DNA from: Dioscorea cayenensis subsp. rotundata
Taxonomy: Eukaryota; Streptophyta; Magnoliopsida; Dioscoreales; Dioscoreaceae
DNA: 64,000 nt
Assembly (NCBI RefSeq): GCF_009730915.1
Contig: NC_052489.1
Coordinates: 1,302,001 to 1,366,000 of the forward strand
Direction of reading: 5' to 3'
A program made the translations under genes and the position numbers. Of this stretch, positions 21,571-34,844 are shown one piece after another. The notes under the pieces were generated by a model. It made no database searches. It was not told the origin of the DNA and saw nothing but the letters and a program-made list of their open reading frames with translations. Numbering within the stretch: the stretch's first letter is position 1; each line of letters starts with the position of its first letter.

Positions 21571-24218
21571 AATGAGATAATTTCGTATGGATTTAATGGA
21601 GGACTATGAACTGCCGTATCTCTCCAGCTGATTACTAATAAAATTTGGTTATATACACATAAGATGTTTGATTATAGATGGTTCTATACGCCTGATTCTC
21701 CTCGCTGCTTGTGAGTAATTAACGAATGTTTTTTTAAAGATGCAAATTAATATGAAGAAAATAATATGAAATATATTGCATCTATCACTCCCCGAGCCTG
21801 GTGCACTAACAAATGACGGTATACCTACAAAGCTGATACCTAATATATCAATACACATAGATTTATATGTAGTAACACTCTATTAATATGTCACGCCCCG
21901 GACCCGGTCAAAGCGAATCTGATACAAGGACAAATGGCTAGTCCCACAAGGCGAGAGCCCGGTGAGCCTGCAAGACCTCAAAACCTAACTCAAAGTGAAA
22001 AATAAAATAAACTAACAAAATACATAATACAGATACAACTTTAAGGAATATAACAATGTTCAATACATTATAATCAAAATATAGAAATATCCCAAAGGGT
22101 AGGGTTTTAGCAACCACATGCATAACAAAATACAATAACATAAGTCTCAACTCAAGCGAAAAAAATGTGACTACTAGAATATTTCTAAAATCCTTGGGTC
22201 TATTGCTCCTGATTTGAAAAAGATTTTAAACAATTTCATGAGCTCATTAACCCAGTAAGTAATTCAAAAATTTGAAAAAAAAAAGTTCGGATTTGAAATA
22301 TGCAGAGTAATTAATAACCCACAATTATAGCAATCAGATGAAAATAAGAACTTAAATACATAACAAAATATAACAGATTTTTCGAATAACAGAATATGTC
22401 TCCAAATTCATTATAGATGTCAGAGGTCATTTGTTTACCATCGGTGACCCTAGTCAGAATAACAGATGTCATTTGTTTACCCTCGATGATCTGAAGTTGA
22501 ATATCAGAGGCCGTTATTATTTTATCGACAGATTGGTTCAAAACCGTAGTCTTAATTTTCTCAGAATTGTTTGTCAATAAGATCAATGTTTAACACCCAC
22601 TTGACAGGGTTAGGTATAGTTCACTTGGAGACAAAGATCCTCAAACAAAACTCATAACCATGGAAAGATTCACAAAATTTCCTAAATGTACATGTAACTA
22701 TAAATACCAAATGCCAAGTTACAGCCTGATGCTTCCACTTTAGAGAGGTAATAATAATTTTTAAAATAACTAAAACCATTATATCACCATGATTGGATGG
22801 AAGACAACCCATAGAAAATCAATGTGCAAATAGTAAGTAGTAAGTATTTAAATAAAATGAGTAACTAACATGAATTAAAATAACTATATAAACAATTAAA
22901 TAATAATAGAATGGATAAATATATGTTTAAATAAAAGTTTTGAAGACATGGCTACTGAAAGTATGGGTATCAACAAAAGTCGTTAATTAAATATAATTTG
23001 ACTAGATGATAAACATAATTCAATGGAGGTTGAAAATGACGCAAGTGTACATGTTGATAATGTAATAAAATGTGCATAAAATCAGGATATTGGTCCACAA
23101 GAAAGAATGAGATTACTAGTACTAGCCTTAGTTCCAAAAATTAGCCTAATTAATCTAGTGATGTGTGTGAAAAAAAGAGAGAAAAAGCAAGAAATACAGA
23201 ATAAAATAGGAGGAAAATCAGGGGAAGAAATGATGTCCGAGCATACGATCCCTCTAGGGTTTGATAAAGTGCAGGACAAAAGTTGTCTAGGTATGCAATC
23301 CTATTTGAACCGAGAAGTTTTCTAAATCATACTAAACCCTTGGTAGAGGATGAAGAGTAATTGAATCGGTATATAGCTAATACAGTCATCCACACAATCG
23401 CAATAACACTCTATGAAATATCATTGAGAATCGCTTAAGTAGATAATCTCTCGTATGAGAAGAGATTACCCTTAAACAGAGTAAAGATGCGATATATCCT
23501 AAAATCTACTCCACATGATTACAAAGAGCACAAAGATACTCATTAGCTCACTAAGGAGACTTGAGGGAGACAAGGTCCCCAAAGTACGATATTTCTAGGC
23601 TTACTCACAATCCCCTCTAATCACGGTATGTCTATGCTAGGTGGGTGTTTTTACGTGTCACAAAGCACATCAAGTTTGATAAATAGAGCCTTCGCCACAA
23701 TATCAATCAAGCATTCAAACACGCAATTAGATTCAAATAGAATGGATTGCAATAAAGAAAACAAGTAAATCAAATGAGTCATGCAAAAGATAAACCCTAG
23801 AGTTCAACTATGCCCAAACACCATGAAATTTAGTTCTCCCTCATTGGAGAACAACAATCCAATAAAAATGAATTAAAATACATAACGAGAATTACAAAAC
23901 TCTCTTAAAGTAGAGAAGAAGATCCCCCCAAAAGCCCTAATTTCTGGCTTTTATAACTCAGGAATTGAGAGTTCTTACGACTGTAAGAGGTCCTTACAGC
24001 TCGAGGCTTACGGTTGTAATAGTGCCTATAAAGTTTTCTGGTTTAGAGTTACACCCATAACCGACCCATAATAGTACCTATAAATAGTGATTTGCTACAA
24101 TATGATGAACATCATACTGCTACAATACCCTTACAGCAAGAGGCTTATGACTGTAACAGTGTGCATAAGATTCTCAGGTTGGGTCTTATGGTCGTAACTG
24201 TGCACATAAATAGTGATA
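21571..24218. other. Intergenic region with retroelement-like debris
   Basis: No gene supported. 21571-21660 is likely the 3' UTR of copy C. From 21889 an LTR-like end is seen. The segment 23340-24218 contains imperfectly repeated phrases (GCTTACGGTTGTAATAGTGC and variants) that look like part of a diverged LTR, but no partner copy exists in the window. Confidence 0.5.
21889..22260 (-). mobile_element. Gypsy-type LTR end fragment
   Basis: Starts TGTCACGCCCCGGACCCGG, the reverse complement of the ...GGGGCGTGACA end typical of many plant gypsy LTRs (compare the GGGACGTGACA end of the solo LTR at 38907-41150). The other boundary and the target duplication were not found, so the right coordinate is approximate. 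Confidence 0.4.
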
Positions 24219-24446
24219 AATAAATGAAAACTCAATATTTAAAGCTTCATAGTCCCCAACAACCACCCACCACCAAACCTATCCCTACCCTCCGCCCCCA
24301 CCACCACCACCACCACCACCGACACTGAAATAGCATTTTTTTTCATCAATACATATCGATTGTAGGCCCTATGACAATCTTACTCTTACCCAAACGAGGG
24401 AACTATCATGAGCTAGGGTTGCTAACTTCGAAGCTGGGATTGCTAA

Positions 24447-27400
24447 TGTGGAGATTTATTGTATGTTTATATATTTTTCAGGTTTTTCAGAGGCTTGATA
24501 TTTTTCAGGTTTTTCAGAGGCTTGTGGGAAAATAGATAACTATGAAATATTCTAAGGTTGTTTTTATAAGAGTGAGGTGTAAGACTCTATATAAGCCTAA
24601 AAAATTAGTCAATGAGAATGAACAAAATTAAAAACAATATGGTATCAGAGAGAAATCTAGTAAAACCCTAACGCGTCGCCGCTGCAGTACCGCCGCTACA
24701 GTACAGCCACCCATCTCTTCTCTACTCGGCCACCACCTTTCTCTTTTTCTGTCAATTGAAGTTTTCCCAAGTGGGGGGGTTGATACCCCACCGATTTCGA
24801 AGAAGGGGTTGACATGGGTTTGATCTAGATCTTGATGACTTGAATAACCAAGATTGTGTCAAGAAACGAAATAAAGGTTGAATGAAAGGGATCTTGATCT
24901 TGTGGGTAAAGAAGATCGAGACTGGGTCAAGTTAAGAAGGGGAAGGAAGTCACGTTATATCTGTGTGATCTAGATTTTGATCTTGTGTTGTTTCTTTTGA
25001 TATTCCCAGGGTGAACTTCACAGAGAAGGGGACAGGTCAGAGACTTGGGACTAGCACGTGGCATAGAGGATTGTGGTACATGGACAGAGAGGGGATGGAT
25101 TCAGCATTGACATCTTTGGTAGAGGGGGCGGGAGTATGAGTGTCTGGGATGAATGTAGAGGAGGTGTTTCTACTGCATCATCGGCGTATGGGACACATTT
25201 CATTGTCTGTTTTGAGTCAGTTGTACCCTTCATTGTATGAAAGGGCAAATTAAGAAAAGTTAGTATGTGATGCTTGTGAGTTAGGAAAATATACTAGAAA
25301 CTCTTATCATAGCTCTGGGAATAAGAGTTTTGGGGTTTTTGATCTTATTCACTTTGATGTGTGGGGGTCTTGTCCGGCAAATACAATCAATGGTTATAGA
25401 TATTTTGTGACTTTTATTGATTGTTTTTCTCGTGTTACTTGGTTGTATTTGATGAAAAATAAGAAGGATGTACTTGCTTGTTTCAAAGACTTTCACAAGG
25501 CAATACAAACTCAATATGGCACCATGGTTAAGGTATTGAGATCCGATAATGGGACAGAGTACACTAACAAGGCTTTCGGGGAGTACTTGTCTACACAGGG
25601 AATACATCATTAGACTACTTGCCCATATACATTGGTACAAAATGGGATAGCATAAAGGAAGAACAGACACCTTCTAGAGGTAGCCTGATGTATGATGATA
25701 TCGATGAATGTCCCAAATTATCTATGGGGGTAAGCAGTCTTGACAGCTGCTCAACTAATTAACAGGATGCCTTCGAGAATATTGGATTAGAAGTCTCCTT
25801 GTGAGATGCTGAAGAGTGATAATGGAGGAGTTCTTCCCTTGAAAGTGTTTGGATGTGTGTACTTTGTGAGAGACAACAGACCAATAGTGGGGAACCTAGA
25901 TCCTAGAGCAATCAAATGTGTTTTCGTAGGCTACTCAGCCACTTAGAAAGGATATATGTGTTGGAGCCCAGGAGAAAGACGATTGTTTGTAAGTATGGAT
26001 GCGACTTTTCGTGAGTCTGAGCCATACTACCTCTTGAGAGTAACCTCACCCTTTGGTGACTCGCCAGATAATGGAGAAATAGGGCAAAAAGGGGAGAAAA
26101 GTGAGGAAGAAAAGGTAATTGAGTTAGAGATGGGATTAGGTCCTGTTTTGAGGGAAGAATTGACCGAGGATGAGCTGGAAGAAGAGGCTGAAATAGAGGT
26201 AGTAGGAGAAAAAAGAAAAGAAAAACAGGCTTATGAGGAGCTGAGAGTGTACCAGAGGAGAGAAAAGGTGAATGTACTTATGCCTACAGTACCACTCGTG
26301 CCAAGTTCCTTGTCTCGGCCTTCTCCAACTCTTGAGATGCCTACATCATCTACCACAAATCTAGGTGATATGATTCCTCTCTTTTCTTCTCCCGTGACAT
26401 TAAGGAGGACTTCTTACAGTAATGCGGGAAATTCTCCTGATCGTTTTGGGTTTCCATATAATATTGACCAGTTTGTTCAATACTCTAATCTATCATCCAC
26501 ATATGGAGCATTCATTACATCTTTGGATATTGTCTCTATACCCAAGTGTTGGCAGGTAGCAAAGGAGGACCCAAAGTGGAAGACAGCCATGAAGGAAGAA
26601 CTAAAGGCTCTTGACAAAAATCACACATGGGAGTTAGTATTACTGCTATCTGGGAAAAGGACAGTTGGATGCAAGTGGGTCTTCACTGTAAAGCAGAATC
26701 CAGACGGCAGGTTGAGCGTTACAAGGCACGCTTGGTAGCAAAAGGGTATAGCCAAACCTATGGCATCGACTATGATGAAACCTTTGCACTTGTAGCGAAG
26801 ATGAGCACCGTCCGGATGTTGGTTTCGCTAGAAGTGAATGGTGGGTAGAAGGTACACCAGCTAGATGTGAAGAATACATTTCTTCATGGGGATTTAGTGG
26901 AGGAGGTGTACATGGATATACCACCAGGATTTGGCACAGACCAAATAATGGACAAGGTCTGCAGGTTGAAAAAAATCTCTTTATGGGCTAAAGCAATCTC
27001 CTCGAGCTTGGTTGGATAGGTTCTTGAGAGCTATGATAGGTATGAGATACCAGCAGATCAACGCTGACCACACTGTGTTCTTTCGACGAAATGGGGGTTG
27101 TGTTACTATACTTGCAGTATATGTGGATGACATGATCATCACAGGGGATGATGAGAAGGAGATTGCCCAACTCAAGGTGAGACTAAGCAAAGAATTTGAG
27201 GTAACGGATCTTGGTTTGCTTCGATATTTCCTTGGGATTGAGATAGCTCGAGGAGCGGAGGAAATGGTTCTGTCTCAAAGGAAGTATGTAATTGATCTTC
27301 TCACGGAGACAGGTATGTTAGAGTGTAAACCTACAGAGGCCGGAGAACCAGTTGATCACGAGAGATACCAGAGATTGGTAGGCAAGTTGATCTATCAGAG

Positions 27401-28323
27401 TCACACGCATCCTGATATCTCTTTTGAAAAATGCTCCATGCATGACCCGAGGAAGGGTCATATGGATGCAGTGTACCAGATCCTGAGGTATTTGAAAAAT
27501 GCTCCTAGAAAGGGACTGATGTTCAGCAAGAATGGTTATGTGAAAGCGTGGTGAGTCGCTACATGCATGACCTGAGGAAGGGTCATATGGATGTAGTGTA
27601 CCAAATCCTGAGGTATTTGAAAAATGCTCCTAGAAAGGGACTGATATTCAGGAAGAATGGTCATGTGAGCATTAAGGAGTACTGTAACTCTGATTGGCAT
27701 GTCTGTGTTCCGATGATAGGAGATCCACCTCTTGTTACTATATCTTGTAGGAGGTAACTTGGTCTCTTGGAAGAGTAAGAAGCAGTCTTTGGTGGCAAGA
27801 TCGACACCATAAGCAGAGTACAGAGCTATGGCTTTGGGAGTTGCAGAGTTATTATGGCTAAAAGGTATGTTGGTGGAGTTGACTTTAGATCAAGGAGTCA
27901 GAATGAAGTTATGGTGTGACAACTAGTTAACTATAAGCATTGCCAACAACCTAGTGCAACATGATAGGACCAAGCATATTGAGATCGATAGGTTCTTCAT
28001 CAAAGAAAAGTTGAATAGTGGACTACTGGAGCTAGGCCATGTTTCAACCAAAGACCAGGCAACAGATTGTCTAACGAAATTGCTTAATTCGTCAGACTTA
28101 GCTAGAGGATGTGACAAGATGGGCTTAGTGGATATCTTTCGCCCATCTTGAGGGTGAGTGTGGAGATTTATTGTATGTTTATATATTTTCATGTTTTTCA
28201 GGGGCCTATGGGCAAATAGGTAACTATGAAATAGTCCAGAGTTGTTTTTATAAGAGTGAGGTGTAAGGCTCTATATAAGCCTAAAAAATTTATCAATGCG
28301 AATGAACAAAATTAATAACAATA
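24447..28323 (+). mobile_element. Decayed, internally deleted copia element with short LTRs (copia-3)
   Basis: Direct LTRs are at 24447-24639 and 28159-28323, with the target duplication GCTAA at 24442-24446 and 28324-28328. The primer-binding site TGGTATCAGAG (24640-24650) follows the left LTR directly. Tandem copy 2 near 29050 has the empty site (GATTGCTAACCC). The LTRs end in ...ACAATA rather than ...CA. The left LTR is longer because a 27-bp phrase (ATTTTTCAGGTTTTTCAGAGG region, 24471-24525) is duplicated. Gag and protease are essentially gone: only about 400 bp separate the primer-binding site from the integrase region. Confidence 0.88.
25050..28150 (+). pseudogene. Copia-3 pol remnant
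   Basis: Degenerate fragments in copia order: integrase zinc-finger/core (25200-25613, including VLRSDNGTEYTNKAF), a linker frame 25956-26738, RT N-terminal region ([20 protein letters not shown] near 26725), RT with YVDDMIIT (27012-27554), and RNase H up to the DIFRPS end near 28150. Stops and frameshifts occur between fragments. A roughly 110-bp segment (27437-27546) is tandemly repeated at 27562-27670, duplicating the region before RNase H. Confidence 0.85.
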
Positions 28324-29347
28324 GCTAACCCCGAAGCCAAGGTTAGCATTCGGCCCCAATTTCGGCCCAACCATTCTGAATGGAAAGCATTGCTCAAATT
28401 ATATATGAAGCTGATGCATTTCCAACATGCAATATATATTGATACCTTAGAAAAGGAAACTCCACTTATAAGAATCTGGGATGCCAAGTTGGTAGAGCAA
28501 GACTCTTTTTTAAATGATGAAGTCTTGGACCACATAGAGGAAATTAAACTACCATTAACTCTATCAGAAAACGATAAAGCTAACCATATGATTTGTTGTC
28601 ATTTTAAAGACAAGCCACTGAACCATCACTCAAGAAAGTGTGCTCACAGACAATTACTTATTTCACCATAACATTATATCAATAACTGCAAAGGTAATGA
28701 AATAATTAAATCCGTATATTAATCCGAGCAGAAGATGGATGGGTATGAGCCTTCTTGATAAAGACACTAACCTTTTGCATGTAAGCCTAAATAGCGATGT
28801 TCCTTCTGTAAGCTAATAAAATTTTCAAACTCAATATATAAATGAAAACTCAATATTTAAAGCTTCATGGTCCCCAACAACCACCCACCACCAAACCTAT
28901 CCCTACCCTTTGCCACCACCACCACCAACACTGAAATAACATATTTTTTTTTCATCAATACCTATCAATTGTAGGCCTTATAGCAATCTTACTATTATCC
29001 ATACGAGGGGACTATCATGAATTAGGGCTGCTAAATCCGGAGCTGTGATTGCTAACCCAGAGTCGAGGCTAGCCTTCGGCCCAACTATTTGGCTTGGAAA
29101 ACATTGCTCAAAAAGTATATGAAGCTGATGCATTTCTAATATGCAACATATATGATCACTTAAGAGTGAGTCAGTAGAGTATGACTCTTTTTTGAATGAT
29201 GAAGACTAAGACCATAAAGAGGAAATAAAACTGCCATTAACTCAATCAAAAAATGATAAAACTAACTAGATGATTTACTATCATTTCAAAGACAAGCCAC
29301 TAAATCGTCACTCAAGAAAGTGTGTTCACAGACAATTGCTTACTTCA

Positions 29348-29655
29348 TCCATTCTTTTTTTACTTGTTAATTTTACCTAATTCACACCAATTAAAAAAAG
29401 TTGGTTGAAGTTAGTTGGTAACCTAAGATTTATAAAAAATTATATTAACTTTCCAATATTACCCTTATTTAAAATATGTTTTGAAAAATTTATAGTTGAA
29501 TATAATTTATTAGAAGTTGTAGAAGCATGATAAATATAAAGGGTAAATTTAAAAAACCAATATTTAATGTTGCACAAAAATTTTAAATGAACAAGTAAAA
29601 AAAACAGAGAAAAACTCTAAAATATGACAAGTAAAAAGTAACAAAATGAGTATTT
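29348..29655. mobile_element. MITE-like insertion in tandem copy 2
   Basis: This stretch is absent from tandem copy 1, where ACTTATTTCACCATAAC is continuous. It begins with CTTTTTTTACTTGTTAATTT and ends with inverted matches (ACAAGTAAAAAAAACAGAG, and ACAAGTAAAAAGTAAC). It has no coding capacity. Length, AT richness and inverted ends suggest a MITE; the duplication at the target is not clean. Confidence 0.5.
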
Positions 29656-30051
29656 TACCATAACATGATATCAGTAACCGCAAAAAATAGTGAAATAATT
29701 AAATCCGTTCGAGCAGAGGATGAATGGGCATGAGTCTTCTTCATAAAGACACTAACCTTCTTCATGTAAACCAGATTAGGTATTTAAAGTTTCATGGTCC
29801 CCGACAACCACCCACTACCAAACCTATCCTTACCCTCCGTCCCACCACCACCATCACCAAATAACATTTTTTTCATCAATAACTATCAATTGTAAGCCTT
29901 ACAACAATTTACTCTTACCCAAACGAGGGGAGCTCTGTAAAAATTTTACATTAATAAGGAAACAAGATGTACAACAAAGTCCCTTCACTTGCAATGGAAA
30001 CTGACGAAGTATAATAAAAATACAAAAGACAACAATGAAAAAAATATACCC

Positions 30052-30163
30052 ATGGACTTTCTCCATTACGATACCACTCTCTTCTTTGTCATTATCATCC
30101 TCCTCCTCTCAATCTATCTCTTTCTTCAGCAATACTACTCCAATAAGAAACCCTCCAAGAACC
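30052..30163 (+). pseudogene. CYP81-like P450 copy D, 5' stub
   Basis: The first 37 codons (MDFLHYDTTLFFVIIIL..., membrane anchor to KKPSKN) and about 160 bp of upstream sequence closely match copy E at 36735-36995. The match stops at 30163, in ...TCCAAGAACC, where a copia LTR remnant begins. The rest of the gene is absent. Confidence 0.88.
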
Positions 30164-33100
30164 AAAACAACTAATATAAAGACTAAATCAAACATAAATA
30201 TTTATTAATATATTGATCTGCCACGTATGCAGGTTTCAATTAACTCCAACATCCTCCCTTGATTGGAACCTGCGCACTCCAAGCATGAATCTAAAATGAT
30301 AGTGACTTTGAGCAGGCACTACCATGGTAAATATGTCTGCCATTTGTTCTTTAGAACTGCAGTACCTCAAATTAATCTGATCACTTGAAACTGAATCTCT
30401 TATGAAGTGGTACCTTAACTTTATGTGCTTTGTAGGCCCATGAAATATAGGATTCTTGCTAATGGCTATTGTTGATCTATTATCACAATAGATATAGGTT
30501 ACATCACAATGTTTCTGTTCCAAATCCATCAGCAATCTTCTAAGCCATATAGCTTGACATGCAGAAGTTGTTGTTGCAATATATTCGGTTTCTGTTGTTG
30601 ATAATGTCGCAACTTCTTGTTTTCTTAAGCTCCAAGTAATAGCACTTGAACCCAGAAAAAAAAACATGTCCAGAAGTAATCCGATCATCAAATGAGTCGG
30701 CCCAATCGCTATCGGTGTAGCCTTTCAAATGGAAGTTAGATTCATAAGTGTACATCAAGCCATAGTCCATTGTTCCTGAAATATATCTCAAGATTCATTT
30801 TGCTGCCCCAAAGTGATGTTTTGATGGGCAACTCATGAACTTTGAGATTACACCAACTGAGAATGCGGTATTAGGTCGAGTATGAGTTAGATAAATCAGT
30901 CCACCCATGAAACTTCGATACTGCCTTGTATCTGCATCCTCAGTCCCATCTTTCAATTTCAACTTGTCACCAGTGTTCATAGAAGTTACAGTTTTCTTAC
31001 AATGGAGCATATTAAACTTGCTTAGCAAATTCTCTGCATACCTTTTTTGGCAGATAAACACTCCTTCCTCTCCTTGCTTGATCTCTAGTCCCAGGAAATA
31101 ATGTAAAAGACCAAGATCACTCATTTCAAACATCTTCATCATCCCTTGCTTAAACTCATTTGCCAAAGCTTGTGTTGAAGCCATGTAGATGATATCAGCT
31201 GCATACAAGCAAACAAGCAAAAGTTCATTACCTCCTACTCTCCTTTTGTACAAAGTGGGTTCATTTTTTTATCTTTCAAAGCCTTGTTCTATAAAATATT
31301 TATCAATCTTGCTATACCAAGCCCTGGGTGCTTGTTTTAGCCCATATAAAGCTTTTCTTAGCCGATAAACTTTGTGTTCATTCCCTTCAGTAACAAAACC
31401 TTCAAGTTGAGTGACATATACTTCCTCCTGAAGTTCACCATTCAAAAATGCCGATTTGACATCCAATTGATGCACCAGAAATCGTTGATGAGCAGCCAAG
31501 GCAAGAAAGATCCTAACTGTCTCAAATCGAGCTATAGGAGAGAAGGTTTTCTCATAGTCAACTCCATGCATTTGAGAGTAACCCTTTGCAACCAGACGTG
31601 CTTTGAATCGCTGAACACTTCCATCAGCTTTATACTTGGTCTTGAACACCCATTTCAAGCCTATAGGAGTCTTCCCTTCTGGTATATCCACAAAATCCCA
31701 AGTGTTATTCTTTTGAATAGCTGCATATTCTTCAAGCATCGCTTCTTGCCACTCTTCCTTTGTTGTTTCCTCCTCATATGTGACAGGATCTTGAACTACG
31801 AGTGCAAAGTTACAAGACTCATAAATTTCTCTCAAGGATTTTACCTTTAATGGAGGTGTTTCTTCCATTGAAGCTAACGGAGACTGTTCAGGAATTGAAG
31901 ACGTAGAGATAATGTTAGATGTTGAATTTGCAGTCCGTCTAGAAGATGATCTTGCTACACGTTGAGATGATGTTTTTCCAGCTGAGTTTTTTGCAATTCC
32001 AAGTGCTAGAAACTAACAAATTCCTGCTGAAATTTCTGTAGTTTCTGCTGAAATTTATCCAATGCTTTGAGTTGTAGGCATAGGTATGATAAGTGAGACA
32101 TGTGACTGTTGCCTACTTGAATTGATTCCTCCATGAAGTCAACGGGAATCTTTGAATGGCCTTTATCTTTACTGTTGCTCCAATCCTATTCACCATCCTC
32201 AATGAAAATTATATTATGACTAACAATTACAATACCTTTAACATGTTCATATAATCTATATGCCTTTGACTCAACACAGTAACCAATAAATATAGTTTTC
32301 ATTGATTTGGAATCTAGTTTTTGTTGCTGAGGATTGATTAATGAATATGCAATGCAACCGAATATGCGAAGATGATTTACATATGGCTTTATACCTGTCC
32401 ATGCCTTAAATGGTGTTTGATCTAGCACCGCCTTTGTTGGAGATATGTTGAGCAGTTATACAGAAGTTGCCACAGCTTCTACCCAAAAATAGTTTGGAAG
32501 CTTCTTCGCCTTTAGAAGACCCCTTGCCATCTTGATCACGGTTATATTCTTTCTTTCTCCAATTCCGTTTTGTTGAGGAGTGTAGTGTGTTGTTAGCTCT
32601 CTGTGAATCCCTTGTTCCTTGTAATAGATAAAGAACTCTTTAGATAGGAACTCTCCACCCCTATATATTCTCAATGTCTTGATTCGACACCCCTTTTGCT
32701 TCTCTACTAAAGCCTTGAAGTTTAGGAAACTCTCAAAGGCTTGTGGCTTCAATTTGATGAAGAAAGGCCAACATATCCTAGTGAAATTATTCGTGAACAA
32801 CAAAAAATATCTACTACCAGCCAAGGACTCCATTTGCATTGGGCCACATAAGTCAGCATGAATTAGCTTCAAGTGTGTTGATGCTCTCCATTCTTGTCTT
32901 GAAGCAAAATGTCTTCTTGCTTGTTTATTATATATACACCCTTCGCAGAGATCAATGTCATCAATAATAGGAAAACCTTTTACCATTTGTTTCTGGTTTA
33001 ATAGTTTCAACCCTTTGATATTGGGATGGCCATATCTGAGATGCCATATTGTGGAATCATTGTGCTTATATTGACAATCAAGCTATGATTGTTCATATTT

Positions 33101-34290
33101 GATACTTCTAATGGGAACATGTTGTTGTTTGTCTTTTGAATGGTTGCTATAGATTGCCCTATCTTCCCATCTTTTATAATGCACATCTTCTCATTAAACA
33201 CAACAGAATACCCAGAGGCCAACAATTGTCCAACACTTAATAGATTGTGTGCTAAGGTAGGTGCAAATTGGACATTGTGCAATAGCTTGATCTTTCCTTG
33301 AGAAGTTTTAATAGCAACTATACCTCTTCCTTCCACTTGTATTTGCTTGTTATCACCAAGCCTAACAACCATATTTTGGGACTAATCCAATTCTTGAAAC
33401 AACTCTCTTTTGCCAGTCATGTGGTTAGAACAACCGCTGTTTATGAGCCAACACAACCATCAACTTGTTTGGTTTCATAGTGTGTTATGAAGAGGTTGCT
33501 TACCTCTTGTTCTTCAACAAGATTAACATTCTTCTCCTTGGACCAACATTCAGTTTTAACATGCTGGAACTTTTAACAGTTATGACATTGAACTCCTTAT
33601 CTAGAATTAATCATGATACTGTTGCCTTGCGTCTATGTTGCGTCCTCTTTCTCTCCCAAGGCTTCTGCCTCTATAAGCACCTCAACCTCGACCTTTGCCA
33701 TTGCCATGGTCATGGTTACCTTCACTCGTTTGAGATGCTTCTCCTTCAACTTGTAGTGCTTTTTCATCACTTTTATCTGAAGATCTTGTTATTCTTGTTT
33801 CATGAGCCTGAAGAGAGCTACTTAACTCATCGATGGTGAAGATTGTGAAATCCTTTTACTCTTCAATCGCAGCGACAACATGATAAAACTTTGGTGTGAG
33901 GCTTCTTAAAACTTTTGCAACAACTGTCTGATTTTTGATGAAGTCTCCGTAAGTCTTTATTTGATTAACAATGGTCATCACCTTTGAAATGAAGTCTTGA
34001 ACTGCTTCATTACTCTTCATCTGTAAAACTTCAAACTCAAGCTGCAGCATTTGAAGCTTCACTACAACTACTCTTAATGAACCTTGGAATTTAGTTTGTA
34101 GGATCATCCATGCTTGCCTCGATGTAGTTGCTGCAGCTATCCTTGAGAAAATTGACTCATGCACTGCTTGTTGAATAAAAAACAATACTTTTGAGTTGCA
34201 TTTTCTATTCTCCCTCAACCGGCCTTCTTCATCCGGATCTGAATAACCCAAGTCCACTAAATCCTAGAGATCTTGGGATTTGAACAAAGT
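30164..34290 (-). mobile_element. Decayed copia remnant (copia-2) that truncates P450 copy D
   Basis: Minus-strand pol remnants in order from the right: Gag (34257-33856), protease/pre-integrase (33480-33007, LLHNVQFAPTLAHNLLSVG), integrase (33010-32456, TPQQNGIGERKN), linker, RT (31868-30795, containing LYGLKQAPRAWY) and RNase H (30691-30236, ending FQSREDVGVN). The polypurine tract (complement of TCCTCCCTTG, 30252-30261) abuts an LTR end ...TTAACTCCAACA at 30251, but only about 88 bp of that LTR survive before P450 sequence. The right LTR is missing; LINE-like sequence follows. Many stops; inactive. Confidence 0.85.
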
Positions 34291-34844
34291 GCGCATCTTT
34301 ATACTCTAGAACTCTTATGAGTGTCTCTTGAAGATTGGCAATGCAGGTTGTGAGATGAACAAAGTACCAGTCCTGATCCAAACAAACAAGAAAGACATCA
34401 CCAGCAGTGATACACTTTCAAGAAGAAAAATGATCTAACAAAAAAAAAAGAAAAAGAAGACGAAGAGTGCCAGAAGGTATCAGAGGTCTTCAGCAGCTAA
34501 CTAGGAGAGGCAGGGGTAAATCACTCCCTAATCGAGGGGTTAGTGATGATTTCCAGCAAAGTGGAAGAGTCGCCAGGACAATCTGAGGCTCGAGCATTAA
34601 GTAAGTTGAGCGATCATTTTATTTTCTAAGAAGCTCCATTCAGGGTTTGCTGGTAACGTCCTGAATCTGCAGAGAACCATGAAAGAAGCATATTAACAAT
34701 TTTAAAAATCACAGAAAAATAGGGTAAATCAATTAGTTGGAAGATTTGATCATTCCGTTCTAGCAATATATTGCACATAATGGATCTTATGATGAGGTCC
34801 TAAAGAGTCTGAATTTGAGAATTCAGAGAAGATAATCATGTGGT
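34291..34844. other. Non-coding sequence between copia-2 and the LINE frame
   Basis: No coding region identified. It may be the 3' part of the LINE or an unrelated insertion; a short A-rich stretch lies at 34438-34460. Confidence 0.4.

Larger units (their letters stand above)
24219..29935 (+). repeat. Local tandem duplication, about 740-bp unit, three copies
   Basis: Copy 1 is 24219-24446 plus 28324-28841 (interrupted by copia-3). Copy 2 starts at 28842 and includes a roughly 300-bp MITE-like insertion. A partial copy 3 starts near 29785 and runs into the upstream region of P450 copy D. All start with TTTAAAG(C/T)TTCAT(A/G)GTCC and share CAACCACCCAC(C/T)ACCAAACC and TTACTCTTACCCAAACGAGG. The last phrase recurs at 36745 before copy E, so this repeat became part of the proximal promoters of copies D and E. 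Confidence 0.75.

Noticed and set aside
21889-24066. Complete gypsy element starting at TGTCACGCCCC
   Set aside because: No second LTR, primer-binding site, pol coding or matching target duplication found; kept only as an LTR-like fragment.
25281-25670. 129-codon minus-strand frame
   Set aside because: It lies antisense to the copia-3 integrase, which has clear homology on the plus strand.
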